Source of the DNA: Promethearchaeota archaeon
GTDB taxonomy: Archaea > Asgardarchaeota > Lokiarchaeia > Sigyniarchaeales > SOKP01
Direction of reading: 5' to 3'
NCBI GenBank assembly: GCA_019894975.1
Contig: JAGXNO010000002.1
Coordinates: forward strand, 124,001-188,000
Length of the DNA: 64,000 nucleotides
The position numbers were made by a program, and so were the translations under genes. The notes under the pieces are model-generated. The model was not told the origin of the DNA. It worked only from the letters and a program-made list of their open reading frames with translations, and made no database searches. Positions 26,683 through 34,770 of this stretch are shown here, in pieces. Every line of letters starts with the position of its first letter. Positions within the stretch are counted from its first letter, which is position 1.

Positions 26683-27054
26683 TTAATCTAAAAGACGAGC
26701 AATATTCTGTGAAACACTTTGAATATTGAGAAATACCATCCCAAGAGATGCATCAGCTTTACAAAGAGTACAGAGAATTGCATTTTCTCCGCTTTTTGAC
26801 AAGATAATGTTACCCTCGACACCTTCTATAAGGATTCGTTTTAAATCCCCTCGAGCAAGTTCTTCTACAGCACGTTCAGAGACGCTTAAAATGGCAGCAC
26901 TCATCGCTGAGACTATTCCGTCATTTACATCCCTAGCAAGAGCAGAACATATTGGTAGACCTTGCACACTCACTATCGCCGAACCTTGAATATCCGGATT
27001 AACTGCTTCCATTTGCCTTAAAAGATCGGTGAGTTCAGCGATGTTTTCACTCAA
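26683..27054 (-). CDS. Roadblock/LC7 domain protein
   Basis: A single Roadblock/LC7 domain of 123 residues fills the protein. It shows the 'PDIQGSAIVSVQGLPICSAL' strand-turn, the 'AAILSVSERAVEEL' helix and the 'ILIEGVEGNIILSKSGENAIL' strands. Such proteins dimerise and regulate small GTPases; Asgard archaea carry many. It heads a two-gene operon with the unknown helical gene and is divergent from map, with a long palindrome between them. Confidence 0.92.
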   Translation of the reverse strand: MSENIAELTDLLRQMEAVNPDIQGSAIVSVQGLPICSALARDVNDGIVSAMSAAILSVSERAVEELARGDLKRILIEGVEGNIILSKSGENAILCTLCKADASLGMVFLNIQSVSQNIARLLD

Positions 27055-27143
27055 AAATTAATCAACTTGAATAAATAAGTGTTAATATTCTAATAATAAA
27101 GTTATATTATAAAATTATTTTTATTTTTGATATAATTTTAATG

Positions 27144-27165
27144 TTAACTTTAATATTAAAGTTAA
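27144..27165. promoter_or_regulatory. 22-base perfect palindrome, candidate operator
   Basis: The two halves TTAACTTTAAT and ATTAAAGTTAA are exact reverse complements. The site lies in the divergent promoter region between the Roadblock gene and map, 47 bases before the map start. A dimeric regulator could bind it. The AT-rich background makes chance palindromes more likely, but 11 exact arms are still uncommon. Confidence 0.5.
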
Positions 27166-27212
27166 TACTTATTTAAAAAATATTTTTATCAAAATCCACA
27201 TTAGTAATTTTA

Positions 27213-28190
27213 ATGACTGAGAATCAAAAATCAAATAGTGAAACACAAGAAAAAAAAAGTAAGGAAGAATTGGAAAAAGAAGAAGAAGAACGAATTAAAT
27301 TAGAATCACTTAGAAAAGCAGGAAAAATCGCTAAGGAAGTAAAAGAATACATTAAACCCAGAATCAAGGTGGGAACCAGTGTTTTAGATATTGTTTCAAT
27401 AACTGAGGCGAAAATTGAAGAATTAGGTGGTTTGTGTGCTTTTCCTGTAAATTTATGTGTAAATAATATTGCAGCACATTATACTTCTCCCTTAAAAGAT
27501 GATGGGTTAATGATTAGTGAGGATGACTTAGTTAAAATTGATTTAGGTGTGCATATCGAAGGATATATTGTCGATTCTGCATTTTCAGTTAATTTTAACG
27601 AAGACGAATCACTTGAAAATATTATACAATCCACTGAAGTTGCTCTTGATGCAGCAAAAATGATGGTAAAACCAAAGGTAAATACAAGAGATTTAGGGAA
27701 AAAAATTGAAGATATTGTACGAGGTTTTAATTATAATCCTATTAAAGAACTTGGTGGTCACCAAATCGAGAGATGGACTGTCCATGGGAAAAAGCAATTA
27801 CCTGAATTAGGTTCTCAAGGGGGAGATATCATGGAAGAGGGTGAAGTTTTTGGTATTGAAATTTTCGCTAGCACGGGTGAAGGATCAATACACAATACTC
27901 CGTATTCTCATATTTATGAGCTTAATCCATATGCTGGGAGGGTTCCTTTACGAAGAAAAGCATCTAAACAACTGTTAGGTTTCGTGAATAAGAATTACAA
28001 AACATTACCCTTTGCTGAAAGATGGTTAGCTAAGGAATTCAGAATGGGTGTAGCCTTTGGGATTCATGAGTTAGTACAACAAGGAAAATTACAAGCTCAT
28101 TTTGTTTTAGCAGAAAAAAAGGGAGTTTTTGTAGCACAATCCGAAGAAACTATTTTAGTTACAGAAGAAGGATATGAACAACTGACTTAA
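27213..28190 (+). CDS. map: Methionine aminopeptidase, type II, with charged N-terminal extension
   Basis: The enzyme removes initiator methionine. Metal ligands visible are Asp110, Asp121, His183, Glu216 and a C-terminal Glu in 'AQSEETIL'; His89 sits in the 'AAHYTS' substrate loop. The 60-residue insertion typical of type II enzymes is present. The first 30 residues are a Lys/Glu-rich extension before the catalytic domain begins at 'LRKAGKIAKEV'. Most archaeal enzymes lack this extension, while eukaryotic MetAP2 has a charged one. It is divergent from the Roadblock gene. Confidence 0.95.
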   Translation: MTENQKSNSETQEKKSKEELEKEEEERIKLESLRKAGKIAKEVKEYIKPRIKVGTSVLDIVSITEAKIEELGGLCAFPVNLCVNNIAAHYTSPLKDDGLMISEDDLVKIDLGVHIEGYIVDSAFSVNFNEDESLENIIQSTEVALDAAKMMVKPKVNTRDLGKKIEDIVRGFNYNPIKELGGHQIERWTVHGKKQLPELGSQGGDIMEEGEVFGIEIFASTGEGSIHNTPYSHIYELNPYAGRVPLRRKASKQLLGFVNKNYKTLPFAERWLAKEFRMGVAFGIHELVQQGKLQAHFVLAEKKGVFVAQSEETILVTEEGYEQLT

Positions 28191-28202
28191 AACAGATAAA
28201 AT

Positions 28203-29141
28203 TTAGTTTTTCCATGATTTTATTAAATCTTTAATTTTCTCCTTAATGTTCTTTTCATTTAAGCCGTAGAAGTCTAACAGTTTCTCTCTCTTTCCAGATT
28301 GTCCAAATGATTCCTCAATACCAATGAATTTCATGGGAATAGGAAAAGATTCAGAAATAATCCTAGCTAAGATACTCCCAAATCCACAATATATATTATG
28401 TTCTTCAAGAGATAAAACTCCTTTTGTATTAGACACCTCATTTTTTAAAGCACCAATATCAATTGGTTTAATAGTGGATTGATTAATAACTTTTATCGAA
28501 ATTTTTAACTCCTTCTCAATATAAGGTGCGGATTTCAAAGCTAGTGAAGTACAATAACCCGTTCCTATTAAACAAATATCATCACCCTCCTTAACTACAT
28601 CTGGTTTTCCAATATGAAATTTATAGTCTTCATTATGAATTTTGGGAAATGAACCTCTAGGTAATCTGACATAAAAAGGACCATTTGTATTAAATATATA
28701 TTCTAACATTTCAATAAGTTCAATATTGTCTGATGGGTTTAAAATATTTAAATTAGGAAGGGAAGACATTAGACTTAAATCTTCTAAAGCATTATGAGTA
28801 CTTCCATCTCCCCCAACTAAGCCACTATGAGTTGTGATAATCTTTATGTTTAGATTATCATGACATGCTAATCTAATGAATTCCCATGCTCTACCTGTAG
28901 TAAAGATTGAAAAACCACTTACAACTGGTACTTTTCCGGAAATTGCGAAACCTAAGGCCGTACCTAGCATATTTTGCTCCGCTATCCCCATGTTAAAGAA
29001 TCTATCAGGATATTCTTTAGCAAATTTATTAGTCCTTGTCGAAGAGGATAAATCAGAATCTAAGACCACAATGGTTCTATTTAGATTACCAATATTCACC
29101 AAATACTCGCCAAAAGTATCCCTAAGGTCCTTTTCATACAT
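28203..29141 (-). CDS. Transketolase, C-terminal subunit
   Basis: This is the pyrimidine-binding and C-terminal half of a split archaeal transketolase. 'GIAEQNMLGTALGFA' is the TPP pyrimidine-side motif, followed by 'THSGLVGGDGSTHNALEDL'. Length is 312 residues. It overlaps the N-terminal subunit gene by eight bases, which fits translational coupling of the two chains. It is the last gene of the heptose operon and supplies sedoheptulose 7-phosphate or pentose phosphates. Confidence 0.95.
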   Translation of the reverse strand: MYEKDLRDTFGEYLVNIGNLNRTIVVLDSDLSSSTRTNKFAKEYPDRFFNMGIAEQNMLGTALGFAISGKVPVVSGFSIFTTGRAWEFIRLACHDNLNIKIITTHSGLVGGDGSTHNALEDLSLMSSLPNLNILNPSDNIELIEMLEYIFNTNGPFYVRLPRGSFPKIHNEDYKFHIGKPDVVKEGDDICLIGTGYCTSLALKSAPYIEKELKISIKVINQSTIKPIDIGALKNEVSNTKGVLSLEEHNIYCGFGSILARIISESFPIPMKFIGIEESFGQSGKREKLLDFYGLNEKNIKEKIKDLIKSWKN

Positions 29142-30000
29142 TGTGAGAAATCCCTCTTTTTAATTCTTTCTCAATATCCTCAAGTTCTTTTAAAGCTAAT
29201 AAGAATTCTTCCTCATTTGGGGGGTGTCCATGATACTTATGGGTATGTTGCATGAATGAAATATCGGCACCCTTAATTAAATATGAAATTATAACTTTTG
29301 GCTTACCAACTATACTTTTGCATTTTTCAAATCCTTGTAAAATTTCATTAAGATTCGACCCATCAATTTCAATAACTTCCCATCCGAAAGCTCTCCATTT
29401 ATCTGCTAATGGCTCTAAAGCCATTATTTCTTCTGTAGATCCATCATTTTGAATACCATTTCTATCAATTATCGCAATTAGGTTATCTAATTTATATTGA
29501 CTCCCAGCCATTGCTGCTTCCCAAATCGAGCCCTCATTCAACTCTCCATCTCCTAATAATACATAAACCGTTCGTACTTCATTATCCAGTTTTGCGCTTA
29601 AAGCACAACCAAGCCCTATTGATAAACCCATTCCTAAAGAACCCGTGGATATTTCTATGCCAAGCTTTGAGTTTTTCACAGGATGTCCCTGTAGATCTGA
29701 ACCAATTTGCCTTAATGTAAATAGGTCACTCCTTTTTATATACCCTAATTTTGATAATACAGCATACAATGCTGGTGCTGCATGTCCTTTGCTTAATATA
29801 AATATATCTCTTTCATCCCATTGAGGATTCTCGAGTTTAATCCTCATAATTTTATTATAAAGAAGATAAATAGTAGTAACACAGGAAAGTGACCCCCCAG
29901 GATGACCAGATTGGGCTTGATAAATCATTTTCAATATATCTTTTTTTAAATCCAAAATGGTAAGTAAAATTTGATTCTGTTCTGCTTCTGATAATGTCAT
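29134..30000 (-). CDS. Transketolase, N-terminal subunit
   Basis: This is the TPP/Mg-binding half: 'QSGHPGGSLSC', 'LSKGHAAPALYAVL' and the TPP motif 'LGDGELNEGSIWEA' ending in 'IIDRNGIQ'. At 288 residues it is a normal archaeal split subunit. It is translationally coupled to the C-terminal subunit gene (eight-base overlap) and lies 21 bases after the PfkB-like gene. In this operon it probably makes sedoheptulose 7-phosphate, the substrate of GmhA. Confidence 0.95.
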   Translation of the reverse strand: MTLSEAEQNQILLTILDLKKDILKMIYQAQSGHPGGSLSCVTTIYLLYNKIMRIKLENPQWDERDIFILSKGHAAPALYAVLSKLGYIKRSDLFTLRQIGSDLQGHPVKNSKLGIEISTGSLGMGLSIGLGCALSAKLDNEVRTVYVLLGDGELNEGSIWEAAMAGSQYKLDNLIAIIDRNGIQNDGSTEEIMALEPLADKWRAFGWEVIEIDGSNLNEILQGFEKCKSIVGKPKVIISYLIKGADISFMQHTHKYHGHPPNEEEFLLALKELEDIEKELKRGISHNV

Positions 30001-30021
30001 TCTTAAACCTGTATAACTAAC

Positions 30022-31020
30022 TCATTCATTTTTAGAATTTGCAATAATAAAACTACTAAGTTTATCAGAATTATAAAACTCTACTGGAGGTAACGTAGCA
30101 GAAAGAGCTGCAGCAGAAAGAGCTATTCTTGCGCCACTCGCAACTGGAATTTTTGATGCATATGATAGACCTAATGTTGCCATAATTACACTCCCAACTG
30201 CTACATAACTCCTGACAGGTTGCCGTAAGATTGGTTTAAACTTATCAACAACCTCATTATTCTTATGAAAAAGATAGGATTCTAATTCCAAATAGTTTAA
30301 TAATACACTTCTACATTTAGATGAGCTTAGAATTTTCTTTCCCGCGATTAGAATACTAGTTTCATTACAACAATCAATTGAAAAGGTGTCTAAAGCTTTT
30401 TGAAGGTTCATTTTAATTAAATCCACATCTTCATATAGATAATAATTAGAAATACTTGGACGAACAAGAATAGGTATATTTTTATAATGTTTTTTCAATT
30501 TTGATAATAAATTTTGAATAAAAATATCTTTGAATAATCCTCCTGTACCATAATCTAAAATTAATATTGAATCAATGTCAGAAGATCTAGTTTCAATACT
30601 ATTGATGAATTTTGTAATTATATCTTCTGAGATTTCACTTGAATAATCTGTTTCTAGCCGTAATAAGTGCTGATTCAGAGCTTTAATACGGGTAATTTGA
30701 GGAGTTTTTATACTACTTTCTACGATAATGCCTGATGAATCGATATTTAATTCTTTGATATACTTCAAGAAAAAATCCCCTTCATAATCACTACCAATAA
30801 CTGTACAAACCTCCGGTATACCCCCTAAAGATTTGATAAATTGCAATACTAATCCAATAGCACCAATATAGGTTTCACTTCTTTCAATTTTTATATTTGG
30901 AACTGGAGCGTCAGGAGAAATTCTATCGGCATATCCAAAAATATACTTATCTACTAAAGCTTCTCCGATAATTAGAACTTTTTTTTCTTTCCATTCTTTT
31001 ATACTATCAATCTGAGACAT
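30022..31020 (-). CDS. HldA/RfaE-like PfkB-family protein with degenerate active site
   Basis: The N-terminus ('VLIIGEALVDKYIFGYADRISPDAPVPNI') closely resembles heptose 7-phosphate kinases of the HldE/RfaE type. Key family residues are missing. The GGAANVA loop reads 'IGAIGLVL', the DPK segment reads 'VRPSISNY', and the anion-hole GAGD with the catalytic Asp reads 'VAVGSVIM'. It therefore cannot easily act as a conventional PfkB kinase. It sits inside an operon with gmhA, gmhB and an HddA-like kinase. It may be a non-catalytic regulator, scaffold or altered sugar-phosphate binding protein. Confidence 0.8.
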   Translation of the reverse strand: MSQIDSIKEWKEKKVLIIGEALVDKYIFGYADRISPDAPVPNIKIERSETYIGAIGLVLQFIKSLGGIPEVCTVIGSDYEGDFFLKYIKELNIDSSGIIVESSIKTPQITRIKALNQHLLRLETDYSSEISEDIITKFINSIETRSSDIDSILILDYGTGGLFKDIFIQNLLSKLKKHYKNIPILVRPSISNYYLYEDVDLIKMNLQKALDTFSIDCCNETSILIAGKKILSSSKCRSVLLNYLELESYLFHKNNEVVDKFKPILRQPVRSYVAVGSVIMATLGLSYASKIPVASGARIALSAAALSATLPPVEFYNSDKLSSFIIANSKNE

Positions 31021-31042
31021 TGCAATGATATTGTTCTATTCT

Positions 31043-31699
31043 TTATCTATTTAATTGACCTTTTAATTTCTCCCAATCTCTGAGAAAAGATTCTAAACCT
31101 TTTTCAGTATTCGGGTGAACAAACATTTTTTCTAGAACTGAAAATGGAATGGTTGCAATATGTGCTCCCAATTTTGCAGCTTCAATAACATGTCTAGTAT
31201 TTCTTATAGATGCAACTATTAATTCCGATTTAAAATCATAAGCATTTAAAATTTCCATCGATTCTTTTAGCATATTGATTTCATTTTGGCCATTATCCAT
31301 TAACCTCCCAATGAAAGGGCTAATATATGAAGCACCTGCTTTAGCTGCTAGTAATACTTGATTTTGGGAGAATACTAAAGTTACATTTGTTCTAATATTT
31401 TCAACTTCAAGTTTTTTTACTGCCTTTATCCCATCCTTAGTCATCGGAATTTTAATAACAATATTAGGAGATAGTTGAACTAATTCTCTAGCCTCTTTAA
31501 CCATTTCCTCCGTTTTTAATCCAATAACTTCAGCACTGATGGGACCATCAACAATTTTACAAATTTTTTTTAATTGTTCTAAAGGATCAACCCCTTCTCT
31601 TGAAAGTAGGGTTGGATTGGTAGTTACACCATCAATAATCCCGAGTTCTTGCATTTCTTTTATTTGCTCTAAGTTAGCAGTATCTATAAAAAATTTCAT
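31043..31699 (-). CDS. tal: Transaldolase (TalC/MipB-like small type)
   Basis: The small TIM-barrel transaldolase family is recognised by '[13 protein letters not shown]', 'GVTTNPTLL', the Schiff-base lysine in 'NIVIKIPMT' and '[14 protein letters not shown]'. Length is 218 residues. A Phe in 'SPFIGR' agrees with transaldolase rather than fructose 6-phosphate aldolase, though I would not exclude the latter. Within this operon it can interconvert hexose, triose and heptose phosphates, feeding sedoheptulose 7-phosphate to GmhA. Confidence 0.92.
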   Translation of the reverse strand: MKFFIDTANLEQIKEMQELGIIDGVTTNPTLLSREGVDPLEQLKKICKIVDGPISAEVIGLKTEEMVKEARELVQLSPNIVIKIPMTKDGIKAVKKLEVENIRTNVTLVFSQNQVLLAAKAGASYISPFIGRLMDNGQNEINMLKESMEILNAYDFKSELIVASIRNTRHVIEAAKLGAHIATIPFSVLEKMFVHPNTEKGLESFLRDWEKLKGQLNR

Positions 31700-31750
31700 G
31701 ATTAATACTCGTATTCACATTTTTTTAATTGTGTATAATTATGTGTTTTA

Positions 31751-32293
31751 TTATAAACTTTTAGCAAATTCTAACAGATTTTCATAAATGAAATCCGGTT
31801 TGATTAAATCATTTTTATTCTGTTCTTCAGAGCCATAACCAGTTAAAACTAAAACAGTTTTGCAGTTTGCCGTTAAACCTGTTTTGACATCATTAAGTGT
31901 GTCTCCCACCATAAAAGATTTCAATAAATCTATATTATGTTTCTTTTGAGCTTTTCTGATCATACCTATTTTAGGCTTTCTACAATCACACTCACCTGTA
32001 AAATCGGGATGATGGGGGCAGTAAAAAATATCATCAAGAACGATCTCGTTTTTCTTTAGTAAAATTCTCATTTTATCATGGATTTTTTCTAAAATTTCTT
32101 TACTATAGTATCCACGAGCAATTCCCGCTTGGTTAGTAATTATAATAAGTATAAATCCTTTCTCTTTTAATATTTTAAGCGCTTCTAATGTACCTACTAG
32201 GAGTTCAAATTCATCTGGATTTGACAGATACCCAACTTCTTTATTTATTACACCATCCCGGTCTAAAAAGATTGCTTTATTTTTATCAGTCAA
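31751..32293 (-). CDS. gmhB: D-glycero-D-manno-heptose 1,7-bisphosphate 7-phosphatase
   Basis: A HAD phosphatase of 180 residues with 'FLDRDGVIN' (nucleophile and acid/base Asp), 'ITNQAGIARG', the zinc-binding loop 'CPHHPDFTGECDCRKP' and 'FMVGDTLNDVKTG'. These are the hallmarks of GmhB/HisB-N. It removes the 7-phosphate from heptose bisphosphate. It overlaps the upstream epimerase gene by eight bases. Its presence beside gmhA and a heptose kinase argues for heptose synthesis rather than histidine synthesis. Confidence 0.93.
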   Translation of the reverse strand: MTDKNKAIFLDRDGVINKEVGYLSNPDEFELLVGTLEALKILKEKGFILIIITNQAGIARGYYSKEILEKIHDKMRILLKKNEIVLDDIFYCPHHPDFTGECDCRKPKIGMIRKAQKKHNIDLLKSFMVGDTLNDVKTGLTANCKTVLVLTGYGSEEQNKNDLIKPDFIYENLLEFAKSL

Positions 32294-32933
32294 CTACATC
32301 GGATCTCTTTAATAGTTGAATTATTAAATTAGGATCATCTGCTTTTAATATTGCGCTTGCGCTTGTTAAAATATCTGCCTTTATCAACTTAGCATTATCA
32401 GGACCCACACCACCATCCACATCTATGTCGAAATTGAGATTATTTTGATCCCTGTAACCAAGTAATTTATTAGTTTTAATAGGAGTTGTTGATATAAATT
32501 CTTGTCCAGAATATCCAGGATTAACAGCCATTATGAGAACAACATCAATTTTATGAAGATAATTAATTAATTTTGTAATTGAAGTTTCAGGATTTATTGC
32601 AATTCCAACTTTTTTATTAAGTATATTAATTTTATTGATAATATTTTCTATAATCCCTTCTGATTCATAATGGAAAACAAAGATGTCAGTATATTCAATA
32701 ATTTTATCTATATAAGTAAGTGGATTTCTAACCATAAAATGACCGATAATTGGTAAATCAGAGCTTTTTTTAAGAATTTTAAAAACTTCAAGGTTGTTTT
32801 GTTTATTTTGAACAAATTTGCCATCCATTACATCAACATGTAGATAATCAAGCCCTTTTAAACCTTTAATTATGTCTGGGTCGAATTCTTCCTCTGCATG
32901 TAATGAAACTGCGACTTTCTTCATTGAGATCAA
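32286..32933 (-). CDS. rpe: Ribulose-phosphate 3-epimerase
   Basis: This TIM-barrel epimerase shows 'LHVDVMDGKFV', 'GHFMVRNP', 'MAVNPGYSGQEF' and 'FDIDVDGGVGPDNA', which carry the His and Asp metal and catalytic residues. The 215-residue length is normal. It starts directly after the gmhA stop codon (adjacent bases) and overlaps gmhB by eight bases, so it is part of one operon. It links ribulose and xylulose 5-phosphates for the transketolase further down. Confidence 0.93.
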   Translation of the reverse strand: MISMKKVAVSLHAEEEFDPDIIKGLKGLDYLHVDVMDGKFVQNKQNNLEVFKILKKSSDLPIIGHFMVRNPLTYIDKIIEYTDIFVFHYESEGIIENIINKINILNKKVGIAINPETSITKLINYLHKIDVVLIMAVNPGYSGQEFISTTPIKTNKLLGYRDQNNLNFDIDVDGGVGPDNAKLIKADILTSASAILKADDPNLIIQLLKRSDVVD

Positions 32934-33509
32934 CTATTCAAAGAGTGCATCTTCCACTAAATAGCAAATAATATGCCCAACCGTTATATGACCTTCTTGA
33001 ATTCTTGGAGTATCGGTGGAGGGTATTTTGAGACAATAATTTACAATTTTTTCAATATCATTTTGGTTTTGACCTGTCATACCTACGGTTACTGCACCTT
33101 TTTCTTTAGCCCGTTCTAACCCCCGAATTACATTTGGAGAGTTTCCTGAAGTACTTATTCCAATTACAATATCTCCTTTTTCTATAAAAGCATTAACTTG
33201 ACGTTCGAAAATTAAATCAAAACCAAAATCATTCGCTGTAGCTGTAATAGAAGAAGTGTTTGTGGTAAAGGCGAGCGAGGGAAGTGGTTCCCGATTTTTA
33301 TAAAATTTTCCAACAAATTCGGTAGCTATGTGTTGAGCATCTGCAGCACTACCTCCATTTCCAAAAAGGACTACCTTTTTTTTGTTTCGATATGCCTTAA
33401 TTATTTCTTCTGAGACTTTTCTAATCTGAGGTGCTAAATCCTTAATAGCTTCTTTAACTCTAATGTTTTCTTCTAAAATTGATTTGATTTTATCTTCCAT
33501 ATTCTTCAC
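32934..33509 (-). CDS. gmhA: Sedoheptulose 7-phosphate isomerase
   Basis: A SIS-domain isomerase of 191 residues that turns sedoheptulose 7-phosphate into D-glycero-D-manno-heptose 7-phosphate. 'LFGNGGSAADAQHIATEFVGKF', 'ANDFGFDLIFERQ', 'GISTSGNSPNV' and 'IQEGHITVGHIICYLVE' are classic GmhA motifs. It lies 21 bases after the GHMP kinase gene. This is a bacterial pathway enzyme, and its companion genes are all beside it. Confidence 0.95.
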   Translation of the reverse strand: MKNMEDKIKSILEENIRVKEAIKDLAPQIRKVSEEIIKAYRNKKKVVLFGNGGSAADAQHIATEFVGKFYKNREPLPSLAFTTNTSSITATANDFGFDLIFERQVNAFIEKGDIVIGISTSGNSPNVIRGLERAKEKGAVTVGMTGQNQNDIEKIVNYCLKIPSTDTPRIQEGHITVGHIICYLVEDALFE

Positions 33510-33530
33510 TTTTATTTGTTAATAATTTTT

Positions 33531-34541
33531 TCAATTAATGTTCCAAACTTCAAGGCCTTTTGGATTGAAATGAAAATTGATAATTTTTCCTCCAATTTTT
33601 TCTAATTCTTGAATAACTCTGTGCTTCTTATTAGGTTCCGAAAATAATAACAAATGTCCTCCACCTCCAGCACCTAATAGTTTCCCCCCAAGAACTCCAA
33701 ACTTTCTTGAAGTTAAATAGAAATGTTCAATTTCCTTATTTGAAATTTTTGAGCTTAAACTCTTTTTTGCTAGCCACCCTTTATGTAATAGTTCCCCAAA
33801 TTCGTTTAACAAACCAAAGTCATTTGATTCAATAATAGTTCTCATTGAGAGTGCCACGTTTTTCAGATCTTGCATCGCTTCTAAATATGATTTCTTTTGT
33901 ATTTCATACCCTCTTAAAACTTCGACTTGAATATCAGAAGAAAAATGTGATCCACCAATATAACATAAAATTAAACGATATTGTAATTCATTTACCAATT
34001 CCACAGTTGTACTTACAGGAAATACCTCTACAGAGTTAGTAAATTCAATAAAATTGAATCCGCCATAAGCAGCAGCAAATTGATCCTGATAACCTCCTTT
34101 CTGTTCTAACTCGATTCTTTCGATATCATAAGCTTTTTGAGCAACTTGGTGTTTTGATAAACCAAAATTATAATAATTATTCAATGCACCGATTAAAGCA
34201 ACCGATAATGAGGAGGAACCTCCCATACCTGAACCCGCAGGTAATTCTGAGTAAGTTGTAATATTAAATCCATCCTCAATTTCTAAATCATTAATGATTC
34301 CTTTGAATATTTCGAAATTAGAAGTATATTCAGTATCACCCTTCTTAAAAATCAGCTCATCATTATTATTTAATGAAAATACACGGTTTTTTTTATCGTC
34401 TCTGGGTTCTAATGTAACATAAACATGACGATCTATTGCTGTACTTATGACACAACCTCCATGTTCTCTACAGTAGGGGGCCATATCGGTACCCCCTCCT
34501 CCAAAACTAACCCGGAAAGGGGCTTTTGAACGTATTATCAT
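33531..34541 (-). CDS. hddA: GHMP kinase, D-glycero-D-manno-heptose 7-phosphate kinase-like (HddA)
   Basis: The GHMP signature 'LPAGSGMGGSSSLSVALIGAL' binds ATP, and 'RVSFGGGGTDMAPY' and 'GGKLLGAGGGGHLLLF' are the other two conserved motifs. The subgroup with 'FGGGGTD' includes HddA, which phosphorylates heptose 7-phosphate at C1 on the way to GDP-heptose. Length is 336 residues. It heads the operon that contains gmhA and gmhB, which supports this substrate over fucose or galactose kinases. The 229-base region upstream is shared with a divergent glycosyltransferase gene. Confidence 0.88.
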   Translation of the reverse strand: MIIRSKAPFRVSFGGGGTDMAPYCREHGGCVISTAIDRHVYVTLEPRDDKKNRVFSLNNNDELIFKKGDTEYTSNFEIFKGIINDLEIEDGFNITTYSELPAGSGMGGSSSLSVALIGALNNYYNFGLSKHQVAQKAYDIERIELEQKGGYQDQFAAAYGGFNFIEFTNSVEVFPVSTTVELVNELQYRLILCYIGGSHFSSDIQVEVLRGYEIQKKSYLEAMQDLKNVALSMRTIIESNDFGLLNEFGELLHKGWLAKKSLSSKISNKEIEHFYLTSRKFGVLGGKLLGAGGGGHLLLFSEPNKKHRVIQELEKIGGKIINFHFNPKGLEVWNIN

Positions 34542-34770
34542 AAATAATGTAATCTTATATTAAATCTCGATATTAATTTGATTTCATACTAAATCATTAA
34601 AAAATTTGATTGTTATTTAATCATCTATTTTTAAACGACTTACTATATTTCTTCTTTTAAACCTATTTAAAAATCCAATTAGGAATGATTAAGTTAAAAA
34701 TTCAAATAAGGTTTATACATAAATAAGGTAGGTTTTAATAAAAATCAATCAAACTGAAGAAATATCTACT

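Noticed and set aside
31751..32293. Histidinol-phosphatase (HisB N-terminal) assignment
   Set aside because: The zinc-loop HAD family includes both, but there are no histidine genes nearby and gmhA plus a heptose-type kinase are adjacent.
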